DNA of 35,990 nt from Flavobacteriaceae bacterium (GCA_018608765.1 JABAYY010000021.1:1-35990); one strand, 5' to 3'. Positions 24,311 through 33,623 are shown, numbered from the stretch's first letter. A program made the numbers and translations. Notes: generated by a model not told the origin, from the sequence alone.

Positions 24311-25303
24311 CTAGAAAGAGTAAACAGCAGCAATCGTAAGAGCTGTTACGTTTTTTTCAGCAGCGATTCCTTCAATAATGTAATCGTCAGAGTTGTCGTA
24401 ACGCAATTCTGTGATTAATTTTAAGTTATCATCTAACTGTGTGCTTCCAGTAAGCGTTAAAGCAAAAAGGTCTTCGCTTTCATCTCCATCAATTAAGGAG
24501 AAAAATTCTGGACGTAATCCTAAAGCAAACGTTTCAGAGAAAGTATTCTCTAAGTATAATGCAGCACCTTGGTAGCCCGAGTCTTCATCGTCAGAATATG
24601 CATAAGCAGCATTGATTCCTACGTAGAAAGATTCAGACAAATCAAATCCACCCGTATAATCTACAAAAACAGCATCCGTTGCAGATGTTTCTGTCACTGC
24701 GCCATAAATGAAGTTTAGGTATTGTCCTTTGTAGCCTACTTGAGCACCAAATTGTGTTGCGCCACTTTCATTAGCGTCTGCACTAGAAATTGCATGTGCG
24801 TTAGTTACTGCTAATAAGAAAGATAAGTCTTCAGTAGCAGCGTAGTCTAATTTTATACCAGTGTGAGAAAAAGGACCTGCATTAAACAAGTAAGATACAG
24901 AATAGTTAAAGTTAGCAGCGGGAGAAATTACTTCATAACCTAAAAAGGTATTAAATTGTCCAGCAGTAATTGTAACAGATTCACTTACGTTATAGTAGGC
25001 ATACAATTGGTTGATTGCGCCTGCCATGTTTGCGTCATCAGCTCTTGGTCCAAAAGCAAGGTCAGCAACAACACCAGATTTTGCGCCGTCATAAGAAAAT
25101 ACTGTGTTTGCCATTCCCAATCCAAAGCCATTTGCTTTTTCAGGACTAGCAATTAAAAGACCTGGCGTCCCTGTGCCATCTACATTATTAGTGGTTCCGT
25201 AAACATCAACAGTTCCGGACACTGATAGTTTTGGTGCGTCGTCTTGGGCGTTTAGAGATAAAGCTCCAATTAAAGCAACCGTACTTAAGATAATTTTTTT
25301 CAT
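24311..25303 (-). CDS. Outer-membrane beta-barrel porin-like protein
   Basis: A 330-aa exported protein. The signal peptide (residues 1-19) ends LSLNAQ. After it come alternating strands typical of an outer-membrane barrel (VSGTVDVYGTTN, ITAGQFNTFLGYEVISP, FYVGINAAYAYS, LKLITELRYDNSD), ending in an aromatic residue (AAVYSF), as in barrel proteins inserted by BAM. It resembles the OmpL-like porin-2 (BBP2) family. It is transcribed first in an operon with an ammonium channel, so it may let ammonium or other small nitrogen compounds through the outer membrane. That role is inference from position only. Acidic surface residues are frequent. Confidence 0.8.
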   Translation of the reverse strand: MKKIILSTVALIGALSLNAQDDAPKLSVSGTVDVYGTTNNVDGTGTPGLLIASPEKANGFGLGMANTVFSYDGAKSGVVADLAFGPRADDANMAGAINQLYAYYNVSESVTITAGQFNTFLGYEVISPAANFNYSVSYLFNAGPFSHTGIKLDYAATEDLSFLLAVTNAHAISSADANESGATQFGAQVGYKGQYLNFIYGAVTETSATDAVFVDYTGGFDLSESFYVGINAAYAYSDDEDSGYQGAALYLENTFSETFALGLRPEFFSLIDGDESEDLFALTLTGSTQLDDNLKLITELRYDNSDDYIIEGIAAEKNVTALTIAAVYSF

Positions 25304-25342
25304 AATATTTAATTTTAGTGGTTAATATTTTGTTTAACGGCT

Positions 25343-25374
25343 CAAAACTAGCGATAAATAACATACACCCCCAA
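25343..25374 (-). promoter_or_regulatory. Promoter of the porin-amt2 operon
   Basis: Plus-strand CAAAACTA (25343-25350) reads TAGTTTTG, a full TAnnTTTG match. A TTTG -33 element (plus-strand CAA at 25372-25374 within an A run) lies 21 bases upstream. The -7 box is 39 bases before the start codon. Confidence 0.65.
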
Positions 25375-25386
25375 AAAATAAAGGGT
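25367..25386. promoter_or_regulatory. Proximal palindrome of the porin-amt2 promoter (site C)
   Basis: ACCCC-N10-AGGGT, covering the -33 element and centred 30 bp from the centre of the -7 box. It corresponds to site A of the glnB-amt promoter (29 bp). Confidence 0.42.
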
Positions 25387-25418
25387 TAAGACTGTGTTTT
25401 TATGTTATAATTAATTTG

Positions 25419-25438
25419 ACCCCCTATATTTTTGGGGT
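25419..25438. promoter_or_regulatory. Distal palindrome of the porin-amt2 promoter (site B)
   Basis: ACCCC-N10-GGGGT with both arms exact, centred 52 bp from site C. The flank TTTTTATGATATT (25449-25461) is repeated at the same distance from site A of the glnB promoter. It also lies 276 bases before gltB, so it could act on that gene as well. Confidence 0.5.
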
Positions 25439-25713
25439 ATTGTAATTATTTTTATGATATTTTTAATATTTCAATAGTGCGCTGTTTTTATATAATCACT
25501 TTTTGATGTTTAGGATCTTTGGTTTAGCTAGAATGAAAAGCCCCTAATTTGTCCGTTGAATATTCGATAGTCTAACATGCCTTTCATTGTTCAAAACGCA
25601 TTTATAGGTATTCTAAATTGGAATTTCGAAAAAGTGAATTGGCTTTTTTCTAAATAGACTTTTACCAATTATCTTTAAAACTTGTTAAGATTAAACCAGA
25701 AATAATTTTAAGT
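25439..25713. other. Leader region upstream of gltB, no clear promoter
   Basis: This is the gltB-proximal part of the 410-base gap between the divergent porin and gltB genes. I found no full TTG/TAnnTTTG pair for gltB: TATCTTTA near 25669-25676 is the nearest box and has no TTG at a good distance. No gene, leader peptide or stable hairpin is evident. Confidence 0.5.
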
Positions 25714-28700
25714 ATGTTAGAAAAGCAAGGACTTTATTTACCAGAATTTGAACACGATAATTGTGGTGCAGGATTTATATGTAGTTTAACAGGAAAACGA
25801 TCCAATGACATCATTCATAAAGCATTAGAGATTTTAGTAAAACTAGAACATAGGGGTGCGGTCAGTTCGGATGGTGTAACAGGTGATGGTGCGGGGATTC
25901 TTATCGATATTCCTCATAAATTTTTCAAGACATTTTGTGAATTTGAACTGCCTGAAGCTGGGCAGTATGCGGTTAGCAATGTCTTTTTACCTCGTAAAGA
26001 AAACCAAAGAACCTACTGTATAGAAGTTTTTGAAACTGAAATAAAAAAGCAAGGATTACATGTTTTAGGTTGGAGAGAAGTCCCTGTAAACAGTGATGTT
26101 TTAGGAGATATAGCCAAAACAACAGAGCCTTTTGTAATGCAAGTCTTTGTTGGAAAATCAGACCCAAAACAATCGGAGTTTGATTTTAACTTGAAATTAT
26201 TTGCTGCACGAAAAATATCCGAACATACAATATATGATTCAAAATTATCTGAGTCAAAATTCTTTTACCTTCCAAGCCTTTCAACTAAGATCATTATTTT
26301 TAAAGGCTTATTGAAGCCAGAACATATAAATGAATATTATTTAGACCTTTTTAATTCAGCTCTAGATACCCGATTGGCTCTAGTACACCAGCGTTTTTCA
26401 ACCAATACTTTTCCGACTTGGGATTTGGCACAGCCTTTCAGATATATATGTCATAATGGAGAAATTAACACCTTAAGAGGAAATGTGTCTCGAATGTTTT
26501 CTCGAGAAGAAATCATAAAAAGTGAAGCCTTTGGTGATGATATCAAAAAAATAATACCTACAATCTTAAAAGGAAAATCTGATTCGGCAACCTTGGATAT
26601 GGTAGTCGAATTATTACTAATGACGGGGCGCTCACTTCCTGAAGTGATGATGATGTTAGTTCCTGAAGCATGGGAGAAAAACCCAGATATGTCTGATTCT
26701 AAAAAGGCATTTTACGAATATAATTCTTGTTTAATGGAACCATGGGATGGACCTGCATCCATACCGTTCACCGATGGAAATTTCATTGGCGCTGTGTTAG
26801 ACCGAAACGGACTAAGACCGTCTCGATATACCGTAACTAAAAATGGAAATGTTATCATGTCTTCAGAAACAGGCGTGGTGGATATTCAACCAGAAGAAGT
26901 AGAATTTCATGGACGCTTGGAGCCAGGAAAAATGTTTCTAGTAGACATGAATGAAGGACGCATCGTAAACGATGAAGAAATCAAAGAAAAAATAGCAGCA
27001 AAACAACCGTACCGAAAATGGTTGAACGAAAACTTAGTACATTTAAAAGACATCTCTGCCAAAAAAGGCCCCATAAAATATGAAGAGGTTGATTTAAAGA
27101 AACGTGAAGTTGCTTTTGGGTATACAAAAGAGGACATAAACACGATTATTCGTCCAATGGCTCAATTGGGAAAAGAACCAATTGGCTCTATGGGAAGCGA
27201 CACACCGATTGCTGTTTTGTCTGAACGCCCTCAACTCATTTATAACTATTTCAAGCAAATATTTGCGCAAGTAACCAACCCTCCTTTAGACGGGATTCGT
27301 GAAGAATTAATTACTGACATTAGTTTAACACTTGGGAGTGACACCAATATTTTTGATTGCAATTCAGAAGCCTGTAAAAAGCTAAAAATTCAAAACCCCG
27401 TAATTTCAAAGCACGATTTAGATAAAATCAGAAATTACGATACAAATCCAAATTTCAAAGTAGAGTCTATTTCTATGCTTTATGAAGTAAACCGCGGACT
27501 AAACGAGTTAGAAATTGCACTCGAAAACTTGGTTCACAAAGCATCCAAAGCAATCGATAAAGGGGCTAATATTATCATTTTATCAGATCGATTTGTAGAT
27601 GAAAAACACGCGCCAATCCCAGCACTTTTAGCCTGCTCTTATGTGAATCATGCACTGCATAAACTCAACAAACGATCACGAATTAGTTTGATAATTGAAT
27701 CGGCAGAACCAAGAGAAGTCCACCATTTTGCGCTCTTATTTGGTTTTGGAGCAAGCGCAGTGAACCCGTATATTGTCAATGAAATTGTTGAAAAACAAAT
27801 CAAGGATTCTGATATTTCAGATTTAGAATACCTTACAGCGATCAAGAATTACAACAAAGCCATCGGAAAAGGCATCTTGAAAGTGATGAATAAAATTGGG
27901 ATTTCTACACTAAACTCATACAGAGGATCTCAATTATTTGAGTGTGTTGGAATCAATACAAACACTGTAGAAAAATATTTCCCAAACACACCAACTCGAA
28001 TACAAGGAATTGGTTTAATAGAAATTGAAAAAGAAATTGTTAAACGTCACAAAAGAGCCTTCAACCCGAATGTTGAGTCGGATATTGAAATTGGCGGTGA
28101 ATACAGATGGCGTCGTGGACAGGAAAAACACATGTTTAATCCACTAACTGTCGCTAAACTTCAAGAATCTGTTCGCACCAATAAAGCATCTACATTTAAA
28201 GAATATTCAGAGCTTGTTGATGATCAATCCAAACGATTAATGACCATACGAGGCTTGTTTGAATTTGATCAATTTGACCCGATTTCAATTGATGAGGTTG
28301 AGCCATGGACCGAAATTGTAAAACGATTCAAAACAGGCGCCATGTCTTATGGATCTATTAGTAAAGAAGCCCATGAAAACTTAGCAGTTGCCATGAACAG
28401 AATTGGTGGAAAAAGTAATTCTGGAGAAGGTGGAGAAGATGAAGATCGTTTCTATAAAAATGCTCAGGGAGACTGGAGAAACTCAGCGATTAAACAAGTT
28501 GCCTCTGGACGTTTTGGAGTCACTTCAAACTACCTAACAAGTGCCAATGAAATTCAAATAAAAATAGCACAAGGTGCAAAACCTGGTGAAGGAGGGCAAT
28601 TGCCTGGGCCAAAAGTAAACCGTGAAATAGCGAAAACAAGAAATTCAACCCCTTATGTTGGTTTAATTTCGCCACCACCACACCATGATATTTATTCGAT

Positions 28701-30210
28701 TGAAGATTTATCACAACTAATATATGATGTAAAATCAGCCAACAGAGCAGCGAGAGTCAATGTTAAATTGGTATCTGAAATAGGAGTAGGAACCGTGGCA
28801 GCAGGTGTTGCAAAAGCCAAAGCAGATGTTGTATTAATTTCTGGTTTTGATGGAGGCACCGGCGCTTCGCCATTAACCTCTCTAAAACACTGTGGTCTTC
28901 CATGGGAACTTGGAATTGCAGAAGCGCAACAAACACTCGTCATGAACAATCTGAGAAATCGAATTGTTTTAGAATGTGATGGCCAGTTAAAAACCGGTCG
29001 TGATGTCGCGATAGCATGTCTATTAGGAGCTGAAGAGTTTGGTTTTGCAACCGCCCCTTTAGTCGCTTCTGGATGTATTATGATGCGCGTATGTCATTTG
29101 AATACCTGCCCTGTAGGGATCGCAACTCAAAACCCTGAATTACGTAAAAAATTCAAAGGGAAACCAGAACATGTAGTAAATTATATGTATTTCGTCGCAC
29201 AAGAATTGCGTGAGATCATGGCACAATTAGGTTTTAAAACTGTTGATGAAATGGTAGGCCAGGTCCAAAAATTAAATCGCAATAAAGCCATTGAACACTA
29301 CAAAGCTTCGGGGATTGATTTAACACCAATTCTTCATAAAGTAGAAGTCGCAGAAGACGTTAAGTTATACAATACAGAGGAGCAAGATCATAACCTCGAC
29401 GTGCATTTAGATTTTAAAATAATCAAACAAGCACACCAAGGTATCTTTAGAAGACAACGCACACATTTGAAGCTTCCAATCACCAATATTGACAGAGCTG
29501 TTGGAGCAATTTTAAGTAACGAAATCTCCAAAATTTATGGAGCAGATGGCTTGCCACAAGACACCATAAACATAGATTTTAAAGGTTCTGCTGGACAGAG
29601 TTTTGGTGCCTTTACAACCAAAGGAGTGACCATGACAGTTCATGGAAATACAAACGATTATCTAGGAAAAGGATTATCGGGTGCAAAACTAATCATCAAA
29701 GTTCCCGAAACATCTACGATTGTTCCAGAAGAGAATATCATCACAGGAAATGTAACGCTCTATGGCGCGACGTCTGGAGAGGTTTACATCAACGGAAAAG
29801 CTGGAGAACGTTTTTGTGTACGTAATTCAGGTGCCAAGGCCGTTGTTGAAGGTATTGGCGACCATGGTTGTGAGTACATGACAGGTGGAGTTGCGGTAAT
29901 TCTTGGAAGTGTAGGAAGAAACTTTGGAGCTGGAATGAGTGGTGGAGTTGCCTATGTCCTAGATGCGGATAATACATTCACTAACAATTGTAATGGAGAA
30001 GATTTAAACATCGATCCAATCGAACTTCAGGAAGATGTAAATCAATTACGAACATTAATCGAAAATCATTTTGTGGCGACGTCAAGTCCATTAGCAAAAC
30101 GCATTTTAGAAAACTGGGAAGCAACACTTCCTAAATTCAAAAAAGTACTGCCAGAAGAGTATAGACAGGCATTATTAAGATTAGAAAAAGAACAACTAGA
30201 AACAGTTTAA
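25714..30210 (+). CDS. gltB: Glutamate synthase, large subunit
   Basis: A 1498-aa subunit of NADPH-type glutamate synthase (GOGAT). The N-terminal glutaminase starts near Cys17 (EHDNCGAGF), the likely nucleophile after removal of the first 16 residues, as in known large subunits; RGAVSSDGVTGDGAG follows. The central domain and FMN-binding synthase domain (about 430-1200) contain SGEGGEDEDRF and GFDGGTGASPL. The 3Fe-4S cysteines are Cys1121, Cys1127 and Cys1132 (C-x5-C-x4-C, HLNTCPVGIATQ). The C-terminal GXGXG beta-helix covers about 1240-1490 (GSAGQSFGAF, GMSGGVAYV). It transfers the amide nitrogen of glutamine to 2-oxoglutarate. gltD follows after 2 bases. Confidence 0.96.
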   Translation: MLEKQGLYLPEFEHDNCGAGFICSLTGKRSNDIIHKALEILVKLEHRGAVSSDGVTGDGAGILIDIPHKFFKTFCEFELPEAGQYAVSNVFLPRKENQRTYCIEVFETEIKKQGLHVLGWREVPVNSDVLGDIAKTTEPFVMQVFVGKSDPKQSEFDFNLKLFAARKISEHTIYDSKLSESKFFYLPSLSTKIIIFKGLLKPEHINEYYLDLFNSALDTRLALVHQRFSTNTFPTWDLAQPFRYICHNGEINTLRGNVSRMFSREEIIKSEAFGDDIKKIIPTILKGKSDSATLDMVVELLLMTGRSLPEVMMMLVPEAWEKNPDMSDSKKAFYEYNSCLMEPWDGPASIPFTDGNFIGAVLDRNGLRPSRYTVTKNGNVIMSSETGVVDIQPEEVEFHGRLEPGKMFLVDMNEGRIVNDEEIKEKIAAKQPYRKWLNENLVHLKDISAKKGPIKYEEVDLKKREVAFGYTKEDINTIIRPMAQLGKEPIGSMGSDTPIAVLSERPQLIYNYFKQIFAQVTNPPLDGIREELITDISLTLGSDTNIFDCNSEACKKLKIQNPVISKHDLDKIRNYDTNPNFKVESISMLYEVNRGLNELEIALENLVHKASKAIDKGANIIILSDRFVDEKHAPIPALLACSYVNHALHKLNKRSRISLIIESAEPREVHHFALLFGFGASAVNPYIVNEIVEKQIKDSDISDLEYLTAIKNYNKAIGKGILKVMNKIGISTLNSYRGSQLFECVGINTNTVEKYFPNTPTRIQGIGLIEIEKEIVKRHKRAFNPNVESDIEIGGEYRWRRGQEKHMFNPLTVAKLQESVRTNKASTFKEYSELVDDQSKRLMTIRGLFEFDQFDPISIDEVEPWTEIVKRFKTGAMSYGSISKEAHENLAVAMNRIGGKSNSGEGGEDEDRFYKNAQGDWRNSAIKQVASGRFGVTSNYLTSANEIQIKIAQGAKPGEGGQLPGPKVNREIAKTRNSTPYVGLISPPPHHDIYSIEDLSQLIYDVKSANRAARVNVKLVSEIGVGTVAAGVAKAKADVVLISGFDGGTGASPLTSLKHCGLPWELGIAEAQQTLVMNNLRNRIVLECDGQLKTGRDVAIACLLGAEEFGFATAPLVASGCIMMRVCHLNTCPVGIATQNPELRKKFKGKPEHVVNYMYFVAQELREIMAQLGFKTVDEMVGQVQKLNRNKAIEHYKASGIDLTPILHKVEVAEDVKLYNTEEQDHNLDVHLDFKIIKQAHQGIFRRQRTHLKLPITNIDRAVGAILSNEISKIYGADGLPQDTINIDFKGSAGQSFGAFTTKGVTMTVHGNTNDYLGKGLSGAKLIIKVPETSTIVPEENIITGNVTLYGATSGEVYINGKAGERFCVRNSGAKAVVEGIGDHGCEYMTGGVAVILGSVGRNFGAGMSGGVAYVLDADNTFTNNCNGEDLNIDPIELQEDVNQLRTLIENHFVATSSPLAKRILENWEATLPKFKKVLPEEYRQALLRLEKEQLETV

Positions 30211-30212
30211 GG

Positions 30213-31679
30213 ATGGGAAAGACAACAGGATTTTTAGAATTTGAGCGTCAGGATGAAACGTATCAATCGCCAAAAGAGAGAATAAAAAACTATAAAGAAT
30301 TTACAATTCCGTTAGAAGAGTCTAAGTTAAAAGATCAAGGCGCCCGTTGTATGGATTGCGGAATTCCGTTTTGTCATAGCGGCTGTCCTCTAGGAAATTT
30401 AATCCCAGATTTTAACGATAAAGTCTATAAAGGCAAATGGAAAGAAGCGGCTGAAATTTTACATTCTACCAATAATTTTCCTGAATTTACAGGTAGACTA
30501 TGTCCTGCACCCTGTGAAGAAGCTTGTGTTTTAGGCATCAACGAAGACCCTGTAAGTATTGAGAACATTGAAAAAAACATTGTTGAAACCGCCTTTACAG
30601 AAGGCTGGATTACAGCACAACCGCCAAAAGTAAGAACCGATAAAACAGTTGCTGTTATAGGGTCTGGCCCAGCAGGATTGGCTGCTGCACAACAATTAAA
30701 TAGAGCGGGTCATACCGTTACTGTTTTTGAAAGAGATAATAAAGTAGGTGGACTCTTGCGTTATGGGATTCCAGATTTTAAAATGGAAAAAAATGTAATT
30801 GACCGTCGAATCAACGTTTTGGAAGACGAAGGGATCGTGTTTAAAACCAACGCCCACGTTGGAAAAAACTTAGATGCTAACCAGATAAAAGCCGATTTTG
30901 ACGCTGTAGTGTTATGCGGTGGAGCAACCGTCAAACGAAACATTCCTATTCCGGGATCTGAGCTAAAAGGAGTTCATCAAGCGATGGAATTTTTGAAGCT
31001 GAATAATGAACATGTTGATGGATTAGTGGACTTTAAAGATATTCTTTCTGCCGAAGGCAAAAATGTCATTGTAATAGGTGGAGGAGACACAGGTTCAGAT
31101 TGTATTGGAACCTCCAACCGTCATGGTGCAACATCAGTCACTAATTTCGAAATATTATCCAAGCCATCAGAAGGACGCCCCGCAAATCAACCGTGGCCCT
31201 ATTGGCCGATGAAGCTTAAGACAACCTCTTCCCACCAAGAAGGAGTTGAGCGATTTTTTAGTGTTTCTACCAAAGAATTTATCGGAGATGACCAAGGCAA
31301 TTTAAAAGCATTAAAGACAGTTGAGGTGGAATGGATTTTTAAGCAAGGCGAACGCCCACAATTAAAGGAAGTTCCAAACTCCGAAAAACTTTGGGACTGC
31401 GATTTAGTGTTGTTAGCATTAGGATTCACAGGAGCCGAAAAAACGTTAGCTGATCAATTTGGTTTAGAAATGGATTTTAGAACCAACATCAAAGCAACCA
31501 CAAAAGACTATGTAACGAATGTTCCTGGCATATTTGCAGCAGGTGACATGCGACGTGGACAATCCTTAATTGTTTGGGCAATTTCCGAAGGAAGACAAGC
31601 GGCACATCATGTAGATACGTATTTGATGGGCAGCTCTGCGTTACCTTTAAAAGATGACAGTGATTTGCCACGAGTTTAA
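30213..31679 (+). CDS. gltD: Glutamate synthase, small subunit
   Basis: A 488-aa FAD/NADPH-binding partner of GltB that passes electrons from NADPH to the large subunit. The N-terminal iron-sulfur cysteines are Cys46, Cys49, Cys54 and Cys58 (CMDCGIPFCHSGC) and Cys97, Cys101, Cys105 (CPAPCEEAC). The FAD site is VIGSGPAGLAAAQ (about residues 147-159), the NADPH site VIVIGGGDTGSDCIGT (about 285-300), and the final FAD contact GIFAAGDMRRGQSLIVWAI. Full length. It is separated from gltB by only 2 bases (TAAGGATG), so they are translated together in matching amounts. Confidence 0.96.
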   Translation: MGKTTGFLEFERQDETYQSPKERIKNYKEFTIPLEESKLKDQGARCMDCGIPFCHSGCPLGNLIPDFNDKVYKGKWKEAAEILHSTNNFPEFTGRLCPAPCEEACVLGINEDPVSIENIEKNIVETAFTEGWITAQPPKVRTDKTVAVIGSGPAGLAAAQQLNRAGHTVTVFERDNKVGGLLRYGIPDFKMEKNVIDRRINVLEDEGIVFKTNAHVGKNLDANQIKADFDAVVLCGGATVKRNIPIPGSELKGVHQAMEFLKLNNEHVDGLVDFKDILSAEGKNVIVIGGGDTGSDCIGTSNRHGATSVTNFEILSKPSEGRPANQPWPYWPMKLKTTSSHQEGVERFFSVSTKEFIGDDQGNLKALKTVEVEWIFKQGERPQLKEVPNSEKLWDCDLVLLALGFTGAEKTLADQFGLEMDFRTNIKATTKDYVTNVPGIFAAGDMRRGQSLIVWAISEGRQAAHHVDTYLMGSSALPLKDDSDLPRV

Positions 31680-31682
31680 TAT

Positions 31683-31690
31683 TATTTTTG
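31683..31690 (+). promoter_or_regulatory. Possible -7 box of the ilv operon
   Basis: TATTTTTG matches TAnnTTTG. It begins 3 bases after the gltD stop codon; the TTTG at 31664-31667 is only 15 bases upstream, which is short. If used, it gives a leader of about 235 bases that contains the hairpin at 31713-31793. Confidence 0.33.
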
Positions 31691-31712
31691 CACACTGAAC
31701 GTCATACAATAC

Positions 31713-31793
31713 GGAGAGTAATTAACTGCAAAACAACAACTTAACACCAACTCCAAACAGTTGGGTTTAGATCATTTTAATGAGATACTCTCC
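31713..31793 (+). ncRNA. Candidate structured leader of the ilv operon
   Basis: GGAGAGTA (31713-31720) pairs perfectly with TACTCTCC (31786-31793), closing an 81-base domain. Inside it CCAACT (31747-31752) and AGTTGG (31759-31764) form a 6-bp hairpin that can extend past a bulged A. No U run follows, so it is not a plain terminator. It does not match a riboswitch that I can name. It may regulate ilvD, or be the processed 3' end of the gltBD transcript. Confidence 0.4.
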
Positions 31794-31857
31794 ACGCTAA
31801 CTATGTAAAAATATAATTTCGATACTTCTAAGGCATAAAATCTATAATGAAACGAGC

Positions 31858-31917
31858 ATGCTAAAATTATTATCACCCAATGGAATGACTAAAAGCGAAC
31901 AGCATGTGACCTTTTAA
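31858..31917 (+). CDS. Possible ilv leader peptide
   Basis: A 19-codon frame, [19 protein letters not shown], ends 17 bases before ilvD. Three of its first five codons are leucine codons (CTA, TTA, TTA), which would fit attenuation by branched-chain amino acids, but it has only one valine and no isoleucine, and no terminator hairpin follows. Chance is a good alternative. Confidence 0.2.
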   Translation: MLKLLSPNGMTKSEQHVTF

Positions 31918-31934
31918 AAAGAATAGATATAGAC

Positions 31935-33614
31935 ATGAAACAACTAAATAAATACAGTCGAGCGGTCACTCAAGACCCAACGCAACCAGCAGCGCAAGCA
32001 ATGCTTCATGCGATAGGACTCACCAAAGAAGATTTCGAAAAACCCCTAGTTGGGATTGCCAGTACAGGGTATGAAGGCAACCCATGTAACATGCACCTTA
32101 ACGACTTAGCTAAGTTGGTAAAAGAAGGCACTTTAAACAAAGAAGTTATAGGGCTTATTTTTAATACGATCGGAGTAAGTGACGGAATTTCAATGGGAAC
32201 TCCAGGAATGCGTTTTTCTTTACCCTCTCGAGATATTATTGCAGACTCTATGGAAACAGTCGTTCAAGCCATGAGTTATGATGGATTGATTACAGTTGTG
32301 GGTTGTGACAAAAATATGCCAGGTGCCTTAATGGCAATGATTCGAGTTGATAAACCAGCCATTTTGGTATATGGAGGCACGATTGATTCGGGATGTCATA
32401 ACGGAAAAAAATTAGATGTTGTTTCAGCATTTGAAGCGTGGGGAAGTAAAGTGGCAGGGACCATGTCTGAGACTGAATTTGACCAAATTGTTGAAAAAGC
32501 ATGTCCAGGAGCAGGTGCTTGTGGAGGAATGTACACCGCCAACACAATGGCGTCAGCCATTGAAGCGCTTGGAATGACCTTGCCTTTTAATTCTTCTAAT
32601 CCCGCGACAGGTGAAGAAAAAAAGGACGAGGCCATCAAAGCAGGGGAAGCCATGCGCATATTGCTTGAAAAAGATATAAAGCCCTCTGATGTTATCACAA
32701 AAAAATCGCTTGAAAATGCCATTAGACTTGTGACAATTCTTGGAGGTTCTACCAATGCAGTCCTCCATTTTTTAGCCATTGCAAGAGCTGCTCAAATAAA
32801 ATTTACTCTTGAAGATTTTCAAAGAATTAGCGATAGCACACCATTTTTAGCTGACCTGAAACCAAGCGGAAAATACTTAATGGAAGATGTGCACCATGTT
32901 GGGGGAATACCAGCTGTGATGAAATACTTATTAAATAAAGGACTCCTTCATGGAGATTGTTTGACTGTGACCGGGAAAACAATTGCCGAAAATTTATCTG
33001 AAGTCCAAGACCTAACAGAAGGTCAAGATGTGATTAAAACTATTGAAGAGCCCATAAAAACTTCAGGACACTTACGAATGCTTTATGGAAATTTAGCTTC
33101 AGAAGGAAGTGTCGCTAAAATCACAGGAAAAGAAGGATTAAAATTTAGAGGTCCAGCAAAAGTATTTGAAGGAGAATATGCTGCTAACGACGGAATCCGA
33201 GACGGAAAAGTTCATAAAGGAGATGTAGTTGTCATTCGCTACGAAGGCCCTAAAGGTGGTCCTGGAATGCCTGAAATGTTAAAACCAACCGCTGCCATTA
33301 TGGGCGCTGGCTTAGGAAAAGATGTTGCTTTAATCACCGATGGACGTTTTTCAGGTGGGACACACGGATTTGTCGTGGGTCATATCACACCAGAAGCACA
33401 AGAAGGAGGCGCAATAGCCTTAGTAAAAGATGGAGATATTATCACTATCGATGCTGAAACAAATTCAATACTTCTTGAAGTATCTGACGAAGTTCTTCAA
33501 GAACGAAAAGCACAGTGGAATGCACCTGCCTTAAAAGTATCAAGAGGAGTCTTATATAAATATGCAAGAACGGTTTCATCGGCATCTGAAGGATGTGTAA
33601 CCGATGAATTTTAA
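31935..33614 (+). CDS. ilvD: Dihydroxy-acid dehydratase
   Basis: A 559-aa enzyme of branched-chain amino-acid synthesis, dehydrating 2,3-dihydroxy-isovalerate and 2,3-dihydroxy-3-methylvalerate to the 2-oxo acids. The iron-sulfur cluster cysteines are Cys51 (GNPCNMH), Cys124 ([10 protein letters not shown]) and Cys196 ([11 protein letters not shown]); three cysteines indicate a [2Fe-2S] type enzyme. Lys126 in CDKNMPG is the lysine carbamoylated in relatives. The C-terminal block [18 protein letters not shown] is intact. It is the first gene of the ilvD-ilvB-ilvN-ilvC operon; ilvB follows after 9 bases. The reaction comes after that of ilvC, although the gene comes first. Confidence 0.95.
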   Translation: MKQLNKYSRAVTQDPTQPAAQAMLHAIGLTKEDFEKPLVGIASTGYEGNPCNMHLNDLAKLVKEGTLNKEVIGLIFNTIGVSDGISMGTPGMRFSLPSRDIIADSMETVVQAMSYDGLITVVGCDKNMPGALMAMIRVDKPAILVYGGTIDSGCHNGKKLDVVSAFEAWGSKVAGTMSETEFDQIVEKACPGAGACGGMYTANTMASAIEALGMTLPFNSSNPATGEEKKDEAIKAGEAMRILLEKDIKPSDVITKKSLENAIRLVTILGGSTNAVLHFLAIARAAQIKFTLEDFQRISDSTPFLADLKPSGKYLMEDVHHVGGIPAVMKYLLNKGLLHGDCLTVTGKTIAENLSEVQDLTEGQDVIKTIEEPIKTSGHLRMLYGNLASEGSVAKITGKEGLKFRGPAKVFEGEYAANDGIRDGKVHKGDVVVIRYEGPKGGPGMPEMLKPTAAIMGAGLGKDVALITDGRFSGGTHGFVVGHITPEAQEGGAIALVKDGDIITIDAETNSILLEVSDEVLQERKAQWNAPALKVSRGVLYKYARTVSSASEGCVTDEF

Positions 33615-33623
33615 ATTATAATT

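Noticed and set aside
25419-25434. TATTTTTG inside site B as a plus-strand promoter for gltB
   Set aside because: No TTG at 17-23 bases upstream, and it would leave a leader of about 270 bases without visible structure.
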